Positions 1 to 7,867 of a DNA stretch of 64,000 bases are shown here, piece by piece (the stretch's first letter is position 1; every line of letters starts with the position of its first letter). The position numbers and the translations under genes are program-made. Under the pieces are notes generated by a model. The model saw nothing but the letters and a program-made list of their open reading frames with translations. It had not been told where the DNA came from and searched no databases. This DNA comes from Arthrobacter woluwensis (lineage in GTDB: Bacteria > Actinomycetota > Actinomycetes > Actinomycetales > Micrococcaceae), in the NCBI RefSeq assembly GCF_030816155.1, contig NZ_JAUSXR010000001.1, forward strand, positions 1,860,001 to 1,924,000. The letters are read 5' to 3'.

Positions 1-2
1 CG

Positions 3-581
3 GCACTGCTGGACCCCATCCTCTTCGGCACACCCCAGGACATCACCGCGCTGTTCCGCCGGATCCCGTGGGACAAGCGCCAGCTGGTCGCGCAAGGGGC
101 CGACATCCCACTGCTCGAACGCGGGAAGGTGCTCGACGCCGTGCAGACGGCCACGCAGTACTCCGATTGGAACCGCCTGTGGGAGTACGACGCCGATCAG
201 CGCCGCGCGGAGCGGGGCGTCAGGCTCGGCCCCCTCGACGCAGCACTGCTCAGGTACACGGGACGCTACGCGCAGGGCGGGAAGTCACCCGATCGCCGCC
301 CCTCCGCCGTCGATCCCGCACTCCTGCCGCAGGTCCTGGAGGTGATCGCGGTCGCGGAGCACGCAACCGAGGGAATGCCGATGTCACCCGGCTGGGGCGA
401 AGGGGAACGCCGCGAACGGAAGCGGCAGGAATGGAACAGGGTCAAGGAAGCTGCGCAGCTGGCTGTCAGGGCCGCCTACCCGGAATTGGTCGATGATGCA
501 GTGGAGACGGTCAGCTTCCTGGTCTGCAGCGAGGCTCATGAACTGGCGGGCCTCCTCGCGGAGGACGAAGGCCAGGCCTGA
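3..581 (+). CDS. C-terminal part of an unrecognised protein (cut by window start)
   Basis: An open frame runs from the first bases to a TGA at 579-581, so the gene begins outside the window; the GTG at 129 is internal to this longer frame. The 192 visible residues are soluble, charged and rich in Ala, Glu and Arg, with no signal peptide, membrane segment or catalytic motif. The last 40 residues look helical. I do not recognise the family. No terminator hairpin was noticed in the 60 bp before the convergent VOC gene. Confidence 0.55.
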   Translation, partial: ALLDPILFGTPQDITALFRRIPWDKRQLVAQGADIPLLERGKVLDAVQTATQYSDWNRLWEYDADQRRAERGVRLGPLDAALLRYTGRYAQGGKSPDRRPSAVDPALLPQVLEVIAVAEHATEGMPMSPGWGEGERRERKRQEWNRVKEAAQLAVRAAYPELVDDAVETVSFLVCSEAHELAGLLAEDEGQA

Positions 582-642
582 CGGTCACCGCACAGGGGCA
601 GCCGCCCGCATGCCACGGATCCGGGGCATGCGGGCGAGAGGG

Positions 643-1017
643 TCAGCCGTCGGTCCGGGGCCGCACCAGGCAGAACGGGTGTCCCACCGGATCGGCGTAG
701 ACCCGGAATCCCGGATGGCCCTCGGATCCCTCCAAGAGGGTGGCGCCGGCTGCCAGAACGGCCTTCTCCCCCTCGTCGAAGTCGTCCACCCGGATATCGA
801 GGTGCAGCTGCTGCGCCGGGTCACCCGACGTCCAGTCCGGGGCGTGGAACTTCTCGGTTTTCTGGAGATCCAGGGAAGGCAGTCCCGGTCCGAGGTCCAG
901 GGAGATCCACTCGTCGTCTTCGTAGGTCCTCGAGGCACCCAGCAACTCCTCATAGAAGGGTGCGAGGGCACGAGGGTCGGGGCAGTCGATCACAATTCCA
1001 CTCAGGCGTCCGATCAT
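643..1017 (-). CDS. VOC-family (glyoxalase/bleomycin-resistance fold) protein
   Basis: A 124-residue protein with the paired beta-alpha-beta-beta-beta units of the vicinal oxygen chelate fold. The first unit opens with MIGRLSGIVIDCPDP and continues into LAPFYEELLG. The second runs from QLHLDIRVDD to GFRVYADPVGHPFCLV. The frame is open further upstream, but the conserved fold begins at this ATG, so that start was chosen. Members are metal-dependent lyases, dioxygenases or binding proteins, and the substrate cannot be told from sequence. The gene stands alone, convergent with the gene to its left and divergent from the one to its right. Confidence 0.75.
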   Translation of the reverse strand: MIGRLSGIVIDCPDPRALAPFYEELLGASRTYEDDEWISLDLGPGLPSLDLQKTEKFHAPDWTSGDPAQQLHLDIRVDDFDEGEKAVLAAGATLLEGSEGHPGFRVYADPVGHPFCLVRPRTDG

Positions 1018-1143
1018 GTCTTCAGTCTTCGCGGCCGGGGCGCACTGCGCAAGACCCCTCCTGTCTTGCTCAGCCGCCGTCGGCCGTGTCATCCTCACAG
1101 CAAGAGGCCGGCGCAGTCGGGTCGGGTCGGAAGAGGTGGTCAC

Positions 1144-1677
1144 ATGCCGAGCGAATCGCTCCAGCCGATAGGCGGCGTTCCCATGCATCCAGTGACCACA
1201 CTCGACGACTTCGTGCCCCTCCGACGGCCCCGTACCGGGCTGCCGCTCGTGATCTGGCAGATGGCGGCCACTTATGTGCTCCTCATGATTCTGGGTGTCC
1301 TCATCCTGTCCAGCCTGGTGGTCAGCTACGACGGTGGCCTTTCAATCCTGCTCTGGGCGTTCACACTGTCGGTCTCCCCCACCCTGACGCTGGTGGTCAC
1401 CGAGTTGCCGGGCCTTCCCTTGCGATGGGTGCCTCGAGCATGCCACTGGTGGGCCAAGCACTGGTGGATCGGGGTCGTCGGCACGCTGACCGGCCTGGCC
1501 CTCATCGGCTCCTCGTATCTCTTCAACCACCTGGACACCGGAGTCGTGGACGGAGAATACTACGCCGAATACGTGCCCGACGGCTGGCTGATGCTCGCCG
1601 GGTGGCTGGGCGTGGCCTTCTTCGCCTCCCACACCGTGTTTCCGTCCAGGAGGAAACACGCCTCCAGCGCCACGTGA
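1144..1677 (+). CDS. Small four-helix membrane protein, function unknown
   Basis: 177 residues with four predicted membrane segments, at about residues 32-57, 63-85, 105-127 and 148-168. The long hydrophilic loop between helices 3 and 4 is acidic (DTGVVDGEYYAEYVPDG). The ATG at 1144 follows an AGAGGTGG Shine-Dalgarno element at good spacing; an in-frame ATG at 1183 has weaker support. The first copy of the 42-bp hairpin repeat begins 11 bp after the stop codon and could terminate this gene. I do not recognise the family. Confidence 0.6.
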   Translation: MPSESLQPIGGVPMHPVTTLDDFVPLRRPRTGLPLVIWQMAATYVLLMILGVLILSSLVVSYDGGLSILLWAFTLSVSPTLTLVVTELPGLPLRWVPRACHWWAKHWWIGVVGTLTGLALIGSSYLFNHLDTGVVDGEYYAEYVPDGWLMLAGWLGVAFFASHTVFPSRRKHASSAT

Positions 1678-1687
1678 CAGGGCAGTG

Positions 1688-1729
1688 ACCCTGGAAACGC
1701 CGAAGGGCCCGTCTCTCGACCGGCCCTTC
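1688..1729 (+). repeat. 42-bp hairpin repeat, copy 1
   Basis: The hairpin arms at 1703-1713 and 1718-1728 enclose the loop TCTC, with one C mismatch at 1710. By eye this copy matches copy 3 at 39 of 42 positions. It sits directly after the stop codon at 1677 and may act as a terminator there. Its near-identity to copies 2 and 3, including bases outside the stem, is more than a generic terminator needs. Confidence 0.75.
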
Positions 1730-1844
1730 CTTGGCGGTGCTGACAAACCTTGATGCTGGAGTCCCGCCGGCCAGGGGAAATGCTGCCTCCACCGCACGTC
1801 AAGTGCGGGGGTGGCGCACCTCATCCGGCGTCCGCTACGTGCCG

Positions 1845-2162
1845 TCAAAATCCTCCGACTCCAAAGATCAGCATGAGGTACAGGGACACCAAGAACCATC
1901 CGAAAGTGATTCCGCCAAGGATCCAGTACATTGTCTCGCCACTGCGACGGAAGATCTTCTCGGCGAAAAGAATGGCCAACATCAGGATCACAAAAGGCAC
2001 GATCATTACCGCAGTGACCGTCAACGTAATCGACTTGCTGAGATCGGTTGCACCTGCGCCGTATCCTTGCGCGACTTCCAGCGCACCCCAGCCGCCAGCA
2101 ATCACCATGAAAACCAGCGCGAAGAGGAATGTTCCCAGTTTGAATCCATTGGTGGGTGCCAT
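1845..2162 (-). CDS. Small three-helix membrane protein, function unknown
   Basis: 105 residues with three hydrophobic segments, at about 9-30, 42-67 and 78-104, joined by a basic loop (EKIFRRSGET); it ends FGVGGF almost inside the last helix. There is no Shine-Dalgarno element. A TAGAGT -10 element ends 8 nt before the ATG, which fits a leaderless or nearly leaderless mRNA. Codon use and G+C are lower than in the housekeeping genes. It is the only gene between repeat copies 1 and 2, so it may be separate cargo at the tRNA-Ala locus. No family recognised. Confidence 0.6.
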   Translation of the reverse strand: MAPTNGFKLGTFLFALVFMVIAGGWGALEVAQGYGAGATDLSKSITLTVTAVMIVPFVILMLAILFAEKIFRRSGETMYWILGGITFGWFLVSLYLMLIFGVGGF

Positions 2163-2170
2163 CAGCCGAT

Positions 2171-2176
2171 ACTCTA
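2171..2176 (-). promoter_or_regulatory. -10 element TAGAGT of the 105-aa membrane protein gene
   Basis: A TANNNT hexamer ends 8 nt upstream of the ATG at 2162, placing the transcription start within a base or two of the start codon. No clear -35 was identified. Confidence 0.4.
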
Positions 2177-2741
2177 CATCGTGTACGCGTCGAGGCCCGA
2201 AGTGCCAGGTGAAAACCGGTTTCGACTAGCCAGAAGCATCCACGATCCTGAGGCGTGTTGTCCAGACCCCTGCGTTGACAACACGGAGGAATGTTCACGC
2301 GGGGTCGGAAAAGGCGAACCCAGCAGCCCCGGATTGGCGACTCAACGCCATGCAGCGCGAACCCGAGCCGTTCGCTTCCATGAGACCACAGCGCAAATCA
2401 ACCCCGCCACGATCTCAAGACCGACCTCGCCCGGCCCCGGGTGCCCCTGTGTCGCAGTTCCATGCCCTGGTCCTCAGAACAGTCCCAACAACAAGCAGGT
2501 CCTCGTCCCCAAAACGACAAGGACTCCGGAAACGCCGAAGGGCCGGTCATTCGACCGGCCCTTCGTTCATCTCGCTGACCACCGATCACTGACATCCCCA
2601 GACTGGGCCGCACCACACTGGTTTGAGAACCATGACTCGGTCCACAGCGCGAGCTGCTGCAACCCAAGAACACCACCTCATGTTTGAGGGTGAGGTTAGA
2701 GTGATCCTTGTTCGCTAGCTCAGATTGGGGAGGGTGTTGGA
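2177..2741. other. 565-bp gene-free interval between divergent genes
   Basis: Base composition is mixed and lower in G+C than the flanking chromosome. No convincing coding potential was seen: the small open frames here have no start signal and resemble nothing. It contains repeat copy 2 at 2523-2564, which lies next to no gene end. The presumed promoter of the coiled-coil gene lies at the right end, where a GGGGAGGG Shine-Dalgarno element (about 2728-2735) precedes the ATG. Confidence 0.6.
2523..2564 (+). repeat. 42-bp hairpin repeat, copy 2 (orphan)
   Basis: By eye identical to copy 3 (5530-5571) at 40 of 42 positions; both differences lie in the loop. The 11-bp stem pairs 2538-2548 with 2553-2563. 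No gene ends nearby on either strand, since it lies between two divergent starts. It is therefore not an ordinary terminator in its present place, and a leftover junction from insertion or duplication is an inference. Confidence 0.8.
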
Positions 2742-3989
2742 ATGGCGCGACGTCGCGGGTTCCTTGCAGAGATTCAACGTCAACAGAGATTGGCGCAGTC
2801 CCGGGCAAATGCCGCTTACAAGGCGCAAGTTGCTGCGCAAGCACGCGTGGAGCGCGCCCAAGCCGCTGCCCAACGGGCTGCGGCGGCAGCAGCCCGCGCA
2901 AGTGAGAATGAGCGAAAGCGCCTCGAGAAGGAAGCACATGCTGCCTATGTCGAAGCGAGAATCGTAGAAACCGACCGACTGAATGAGGCTCTCATTGAGG
3001 AGTATGCCGAAATCGACGGGATCCTAGAAGCTACTCTGGCGACTGACGACTGGGTAGACCTCGAGGCCATGAAGTTGACTGTGGATCACCCGCCGTTCCC
3101 CCGTCGAGACTTGCAGATTCCAGTGCCGACCAGCCCACCGATCGAGGTGCCACCCGAACCGGTCTATCAGGAACCAGAGCCACCAACTGGACTCTTTGGC
3201 CGCAAGAAGAAATTCGAGCTCGCCCGGCAGCAAGCATGGACCGAGTATCAGCAGTCGATGCACCAATGGACCGCCTTCTGCGAATCCCTTCCTGCGCAAC
3301 AGGCCCGCATCGACGCACAGCACAAACTGCTCGAGGAAGAGAGGCTCCGTCAGCTTCAGATGGAAATGGCGCGCTACGCTGCAGACTGCAAGGCTCGTGA
3401 AGACAAGGTTGCCGAACACAACGACGCGCTCGAAGCGCTTTCCGTTGGACTAGGTTATGGCTCAACCGAGGCGATTGAAGAGTACATTGGAATTGTCCTA
3501 GCGAACTCAATCTATCCCGCAACGTTCGAGGTGTCGGGTGAAGCGCAGTTCAATCCAGAGTCAGCGGAACTCTCACTTGTCGTCACAGTCCCCTCGCCGG
3601 ACCAAATTCGAAAAGTCAAGGCGTTCCGATACGTGAAGAGTACGGACACGATCAACGAAACACTGCTATCAAAGAAGGAGGCAAATGATCGTTACAGCAG
3701 TGCTCTGGATCAGGTCGCTTTACGCTCACTTCATGAAATTTTCGAATCTGATCGCCGGGGAGTAGTTCGCGCCGTATCGCTCCAAGTCGGGCCTCGCACC
3801 AAAGATCCAGCAACTGGGCGAGAGATGTATCTTCCAATGATTGTGGTCAACGCTTCTCGTGAAAAATTCATGGAACTCGACCTTTCTGGAGTTGTTCCAT
3901 CAGCAACTCTCCAGCACCTCGGCGCAACCGTTTCCAAGAATCCCTCGGCGCTGAGCGCAGTCGACCCAGCAGGGATCCGGCGAGCATGA
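2742..3989 (+). CDS. Coiled-coil protein resembling the N-terminal half of Mrr-type restriction proteins, coupled to a DUF4041/GIY-YIG gene
   Basis: 415 residues. Residues 4-100 form a long Ala/Arg/Gln/Glu-rich helix, probably coiled coil. About 125-160 is proline-rich, ending near GLFGRKKKFE. A second helical stretch spans about 160-235. Residues 240-400 look like a mixed alpha/beta domain, with stretches such as LSLVVTVPSPDQ, KAFRYVKSTD, VALRSLHEIFESDRRG and TVSKNPSAL. From memory, similar sequence precedes a C-terminal Mrr catalytic domain in actinobacterial proteins annotated as restriction endonucleases. Here the protein ends before any such domain, and no nuclease motif is visible. The stop overlaps the next start as ATGA, so the two are translationally coupled. 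G+C is about 50% in the line at 3481-3540, against 68% in a valS line. Function inferred only: sensor or scaffold of a two-gene system. Confidence 0.65.
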   Translation: MARRRGFLAEIQRQQRLAQSRANAAYKAQVAAQARVERAQAAAQRAAAAAARASENERKRLEKEAHAAYVEARIVETDRLNEALIEEYAEIDGILEATLATDDWVDLEAMKLTVDHPPFPRRDLQIPVPTSPPIEVPPEPVYQEPEPPTGLFGRKKKFELARQQAWTEYQQSMHQWTAFCESLPAQQARIDAQHKLLEEERLRQLQMEMARYAADCKAREDKVAEHNDALEALSVGLGYGSTEAIEEYIGIVLANSIYPATFEVSGEAQFNPESAELSLVVTVPSPDQIRKVKAFRYVKSTDTINETLLSKKEANDRYSSALDQVALRSLHEIFESDRRGVVRAVSLQVGPRTKDPATGREMYLPMIVVNASREKFMELDLSGVVPSATLQHLGATVSKNPSALSAVDPAGIRRA

Positions 3990-5338
3990 CTAACCCAGCC
4001 ATGCGATTCAATCCCCCGCCAGGCTGGCCGCCCGTTCCGTCCGGCTGGAGGCCGCCGGCAGGCTGGACACCCCCGGTGGATTGGCCAGCTGTCCCACCCG
4101 GATGGAACCTCTGGACTGACGAGGCGCAGGGAGCTCAGGAGAACCTCGGTGAGGATCTAGCCAGTAGCAGTCCTGAGCCGACCGCGATCCCACACAGGCC
4201 TGCTGGATTGCCAGGTCGAATTCTACAGGGCAGCCGACTCGAAGACCTTGAAGCCGAAAACGCACGCCTGCGGGAGCGGCTCCGTGTCGTCTTGTCCAAC
4301 ACCGACCTGATCCAGTTGGACGACCAGAAGGTGCTGCAAGAAGTCGGAGTCTATAGATACCACCACCCACTCGAAGACTCTGCAGCCTACCTTCCTCGCC
4401 TCAAGGACGTCGACGCCAGAGCAGTTGCGTTGATCCGCGAGGGAATCGCGATTCAGAAATCGAATTCGTTCACATTCGACAACTCGATCGCCAAGGGCCG
4501 AAGAATGGCTGACGATCTCGCCAAGTTGATGCTGCGCGCTTATAACGCAGAAGCCGACAACAGTATTCGGGCACTCAAGGCAGGGAACATCCGGACCGCC
4601 AAGGGGCGTCTAGAAGCTTCCAGAGAAGCAATTGCCAGGCTTGGGTCAATGATGGAAATGCACATTAGCGATGAATATCACGCACTTCGCATCGAAGAGA
4701 TCGAACTTACAGCCGACTGGCTGATGAAGAAGCAAGAGGAGCGAGAACTCGCACGGGACGAGCGTGCCAGATTACGCGAAGACCGCAGGGTGGAACGCGA
4801 ACTTGCTGAGGAACGTGCCCGCCTGGACAAGGAACGGGCGCTGCTCGTCCAAGCTCTGAGCGCTCTCTCGAGTTCCGGGACAACCGACGGCGACCTGGTT
4901 CGAAGGCTTGCGGAGATTGACAAGGCCATCTCAGACAACGACTTTAGGGCTGCCAATATACGTGCTGGATACGTCTATGTCATCTCCAACCGAGGCGCCT
5001 TCGGGCAAGGTGTTGTAAAGATTGGACTAACTCGACGACTGGATCCAGCAGACCGAGTGAGAGAGCTGGGCGGAGCTTCAGTGCCGTTCAGGTTCGACAC
5101 CCACGCCATATACTTCTCCGAAGATGCAGTCACCCTGGAAACGGAGTTGCACCGGCACTTCGCCCGTCGCGCACTTAATCAGGCCAATCCAAGGAAGGAG
5201 TTCTTCTTCGCGACTCCTGCCGAAGTCCGAGATGTGCTGACGAGCAAAGTTGGAAACATTCTGGAGTTCAGCGAGAATGCCGAGGCGACTGAGTATTTCC
5301 AGTCGATGTCGTCGTGGCCCTCTGAACATAGAACCTAG
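3986..5338 (+). CDS. DUF4041 protein with C-terminal GIY-YIG (T5orf172/Mug113-like) nuclease domain
   Basis: 450 residues. Residues 7-45 hold a run of Pro/Gly/Trp units (PPGW, PSGW, PPAGW, PPGW). A short coiled coil follows at about 82-105. About 110-230 resembles DUF4041 (DLIQLDDQKVLQEVGVYRYHH and FDNSIAKGRRMADDLAKLMLR, given in pieces). A highly charged helix spans about 235-300. From residue 328 comes a GIY-YIG domain: GYVYVISN as the GIY strand, VVKIGLTRR as the YIG strand with its arginine, RVRELGG, then LETELHRHF with candidate metal-binding Glu385/Glu387, then NPRKEFFF. The pairing of DUF4041 with this nuclease domain is known in phage and bacterial proteins. It starts inside the stop of the preceding gene. 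A defence or mobile-element role is inferred from the nuclease domain, lower G+C and tRNA-side location. Confidence 0.75.
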   Translation: MTNPAMRFNPPPGWPPVPSGWRPPAGWTPPVDWPAVPPGWNLWTDEAQGAQENLGEDLASSSPEPTAIPHRPAGLPGRILQGSRLEDLEAENARLRERLRVVLSNTDLIQLDDQKVLQEVGVYRYHHPLEDSAAYLPRLKDVDARAVALIREGIAIQKSNSFTFDNSIAKGRRMADDLAKLMLRAYNAEADNSIRALKAGNIRTAKGRLEASREAIARLGSMMEMHISDEYHALRIEEIELTADWLMKKQEERELARDERARLREDRRVERELAEERARLDKERALLVQALSALSSSGTTDGDLVRRLAEIDKAISDNDFRAANIRAGYVYVISNRGAFGQGVVKIGLTRRLDPADRVRELGGASVPFRFDTHAIYFSEDAVTLETELHRHFARRALNQANPRKEFFFATPAEVRDVLTSKVGNILEFSENAEATEYFQSMSSWPSEHRT

Positions 5339-5529
5339 ATTGGACCCTTCTTAGGTTCATGAAACAACCGAAGGCCAGCCACCAATGCACCGAAGCGGTG
5401 CCGCAAGCACGTCGAATGGGACAGATTGCCGGGGACCGAGTAAGTGAATCGATGACGCGCTGAACCTCGTCACCTGCGACCATCGAGCTACGGCACTCTC
5501 ACTCAGAATCGTGGCCGGCCGAAAGAGCC

Positions 5530-5571
5530 ACTCCGGAAACGCCGAAGGGCCGGTCTCTCGACCGGCCCTTC
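5530..5571 (-). repeat. 42-bp hairpin repeat, copy 3, beside tRNA-Ala
   Basis: A perfect 11-bp stem (5545-5555 with 5560-5570, loop TCTC) begins 5 bp beyond the 3' end of tRNA-Ala. On the minus strand it is in the right place to terminate that tRNA, and it is probably the parental copy. The 191 bp between the DUF4041 gene and this repeat hold no recognisable feature. Confidence 0.8.
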
Positions 5572-5576
5572 ATCTG

Positions 5577-5649
5577 TGGAGGTAAGGGGATTCGAACCCC
5601 TGACCTTCTGCATGCCATGCAGACGCGCTACCAACTGCGCCATACCCCC
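5577..5649 (-). tRNA. tRNA-Ala (anticodon GGC)
   Basis: A 73-nt cloverleaf on the minus strand. The acceptor GGGGGTA pairs with TACCTCC (one G-T), the discriminator is A, and the anticodon loop ATGGCAT reads GGC. The T-arm has GGTTCGAATCC. CCA is not encoded. Its 3' end faces the accessory patch at 1.7-5.5 kb, a common arrangement for integration hotspots. Confidence 0.93.
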
Positions 5650-5750
5650 ATATTCACTTGTTCACCCCGCCGTTTCAGCGTGCTTTCCCGGCCGGGGCAA
5701 CTCATCCAGTGTAGACCATGAGCCGGATGAGCAGCAAATCCGGGCGTCGC

Positions 5751-6152
5751 TCAGGCGGTCTCTTCGTCGTCGTCAGATACGGCGGCGGAGTGCTCCGGAA
5801 GTTCGAGATCCACCACGGGGCAGTCCTGCCACAGACGCTCCAGAGCATAGAAGACGCGCTCCTCGCCGTGCTGGACGTGGACGATCACATCGGAGAAGTC
5901 CAGGAGGATCCACCGGCCGGCGGCGCGGCCTTCCTGACGGAGGATCTTGCGGCCGCTGGCGATCAGCTGCTCCTCGATCTCGTCGGCGATGGACTTGACC
6001 TGCCGTTCGGACGCGGCGGAGGCGATGACGAAGATGTCCGAGAACGGCATGCGCTCACTGACATCCAGAGCCAGGATCTCCTCGGCCTGCTTGTCATCAG
6101 CTGCCTTGCCGATCAGTCGGGCCGTTTCAATCGCGGAAGAGCTAGCGCTCAC
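5751..6152 (-). CDS. rsfS: Ribosome silencing factor RsfS
   Basis: A 133-residue RsfS/Iojap protein. It binds ribosomal protein L14 on the 50S subunit and blocks subunit joining when nutrients are scarce. Family stretches are visible: KQAEEILALDVSERMPFSD, then FVIASAASERQVKSIADEIEE, and GRAAGRWILLDFSDVIVHV with EERVFYALERLW. The acidic tail (SDDDEETA) is an ordinary extension. It is the last gene of the obg-proB-proA-nadD series, ahead of tRNA-Ala, and its link to nadD is the usual bacterial order, interrupted here by one gene. Confidence 0.95.
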   Translation of the reverse strand: MSASSSAIETARLIGKAADDKQAEEILALDVSERMPFSDIFVIASAASERQVKSIADEIEEQLIASGRKILRQEGRAAGRWILLDFSDVIVHVQHGEERVFYALERLWQDCPVVDLELPEHSAAVSDDDEETA

Positions 6153-6220
6153 AGGTCTCCTTTGTCACACACAGTTGCCGCTGGACGGATGCCAGCATCG
6201 TTCAATTCTAGTCCCTGCAC

Positions 6221-7798
6221 TCAGCGGCCACCGGCGGAGATGGCCAGGATCACACCGACCACCAGCGCCACGCCGCCCAGCGCCAGCACACCCCAGTAGA
6301 GCAGCCGCAGCCGCGTGGCGACATGCACTCCGGCGGTTCCGACGTCGAGCGGGTCCAGGCCATGCGCATCCCGCGCGGCCACCGGCCGTGATTCGATCGC
6401 CACCGCGCCCTGGGCGGCCTGAGGCGCCGAGGCCGGAGCGGGGGGTGCCTTCACGGCGGGTTCCCGCCGGCCCGAAGCCGGCTCCGCCACCGTGACCGGG
6501 GCTGCGACCGGCACGGCCGGAGTGAAGACCTTGCCGAGGTTCTGCGTCTGCGTCTCCACGGCAGCAGCCGGGACGACGACGGCGCCCTCCGGCTCCCCCT
6601 CCGCCTCACCGGCGCTGGCGAGAGCCTCCGCCTGGGCCAGGAGCTGGGCGCGCCGTCCAGGCTTGCGGCCCTTGCCGCCCTTCTTCCCGTGGTGCGCGGA
6701 ACCCGATGTGGCGGCCTCGGCCTGCGCCGCCGTCGTGTCCACCGCCTCTGTCCCGGCCGAGGCCTGTCCGTCGACCGGCACGCGCTGCACCTGAACCGTG
6801 TCGAGGGCCGGCTCTTCGCCCGTGGTGGGGGCGTCCGGGGCCGTCTCGGGCTTCCGCGGCAGACGCTGAGGAACCGGGATCTGGACCTGAGTGGTCGGCG
6901 CCTTGATGACGGGATGCGCCACACCGGGCACCTCGACCGTCTCCTCACGCGACACCGTGCCGAGATTATGGGCGGTGGCAGGAGCGAAGGACGGCTTCGG
7001 CGCGGCCTTGGCGCTCTCCGCCTCCCGCGCGAGCTGTTCCTTGCGCTGCGCACGCTGATTGAGGATCGCCGCGCGTTCCGCCATCGCGATCTGCTCGGCG
7101 AGGACGTCCTGGTCCACCTCTCCAGGGGCGGCGCCGGGATTTTCGGCAAGCTTTGAGAAATACTCCTGAGCCTGGGCCGTGAAACGTTCCCGCTCGGCCA
7201 GCGCTTCTTCGAGGCTCATGTCCTCGGGAAGGGGCTCCCCCGCGCTCTTCGTCACCACGCGCACCGCGCCGGTGCCGGGAACCGGGCCGAAGCTCACGCC
7301 CATCGCAGGGCGCTCACCGCCCTCGGACGCCGCCTGGTCTGCTCCGTCCTGAGCGGGCGTGGGCATCGGCACCACAGGCCGCTGCGTCGTCTCCAGAGCC
7401 AGCTCCTGGAGCCTGCGCTGCCGACGGGTGGGCGTTCCGCCGCTGAGCTGCTCTTCCTTCTCCGCGAGGTCCTTGATGGCACGCAAGGCGGCCCGGTCCC
7501 GGGCGCGCAACTGCGAGCTGCGTTCGGAGCGCACGGGTTCAGCGTCGATCGGGCCTTCGGCGACCCGGCGGGTGCGTCCCGTGGGAGGGGCTGGCTGCGC
7601 GCTCGGCCCGGGCGTCCGGACGGGCGCGTTGGCGGCGGGCGCCTCCGGGACGGCGGATGCCTCTGAGCCGGCCGATGTCTGCTCATCCGGCCGGGCGTCA
7701 GGAGTCGGCGAGTCCGCAGCGGTGGTCTGCACCGTCGCCCGCTCGCGCGCCTCACGCAGTTCTCGTCGTGTGCGGAAAGGCTGCTCTTCCTGACTCAT
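6221..7798 (-). CDS. Large repetitive, C-terminally membrane-anchored protein
   Basis: 525 residues. The N-terminus QPFRTRRELREARERA is a motif I recognise from several actinobacterial proteins of unknown function. The middle 400 residues are low-complexity Ala/Pro/Glu/Thr with short helical runs (RERFTAQAQEYFSKL and ILNQRAQRKEQLAREAE). One hydrophobic helix near 497-520 (LLYWGVLALGGVALVVGVIL) is followed by a four-residue tail. There is no signal peptide, so the bulk is probably cytoplasmic with the C-terminus in the membrane. It sits between nadD and rsfS, and co-transcription with them is likely. The high Ala/Pro content explains the long false frames on the other strand. Function unknown. 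Confidence 0.65.
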   Translation of the reverse strand: MSQEEQPFRTRRELREARERATVQTTAADSPTPDARPDEQTSAGSEASAVPEAPAANAPVRTPGPSAQPAPPTGRTRRVAEGPIDAEPVRSERSSQLRARDRAALRAIKDLAEKEEQLSGGTPTRRQRRLQELALETTQRPVVPMPTPAQDGADQAASEGGERPAMGVSFGPVPGTGAVRVVTKSAGEPLPEDMSLEEALAERERFTAQAQEYFSKLAENPGAAPGEVDQDVLAEQIAMAERAAILNQRAQRKEQLAREAESAKAAPKPSFAPATAHNLGTVSREETVEVPGVAHPVIKAPTTQVQIPVPQRLPRKPETAPDAPTTGEEPALDTVQVQRVPVDGQASAGTEAVDTTAAQAEAATSGSAHHGKKGGKGRKPGRRAQLLAQAEALASAGEAEGEPEGAVVVPAAAVETQTQNLGKVFTPAVPVAAPVTVAEPASGRREPAVKAPPAPASAPQAAQGAVAIESRPVAARDAHGLDPLDVGTAGVHVATRLRLLYWGVLALGGVALVVGVILAISAGGR

Positions 7799-7867
7799 CA
7801 GTTAATCATCCAGTTCCGTTCAATGGTGCGGGGTGTCCGCGAAAGGCCTGCCCCGCCGTTCAAGTTT

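Noticed and set aside
2275..2592. Possible small gene in the divergent interval upstream of the coiled-coil gene
   Set aside because: No ribosome-binding site, no leaderless promoter, and it spans repeat copy 2; the sequence looks random and basic.
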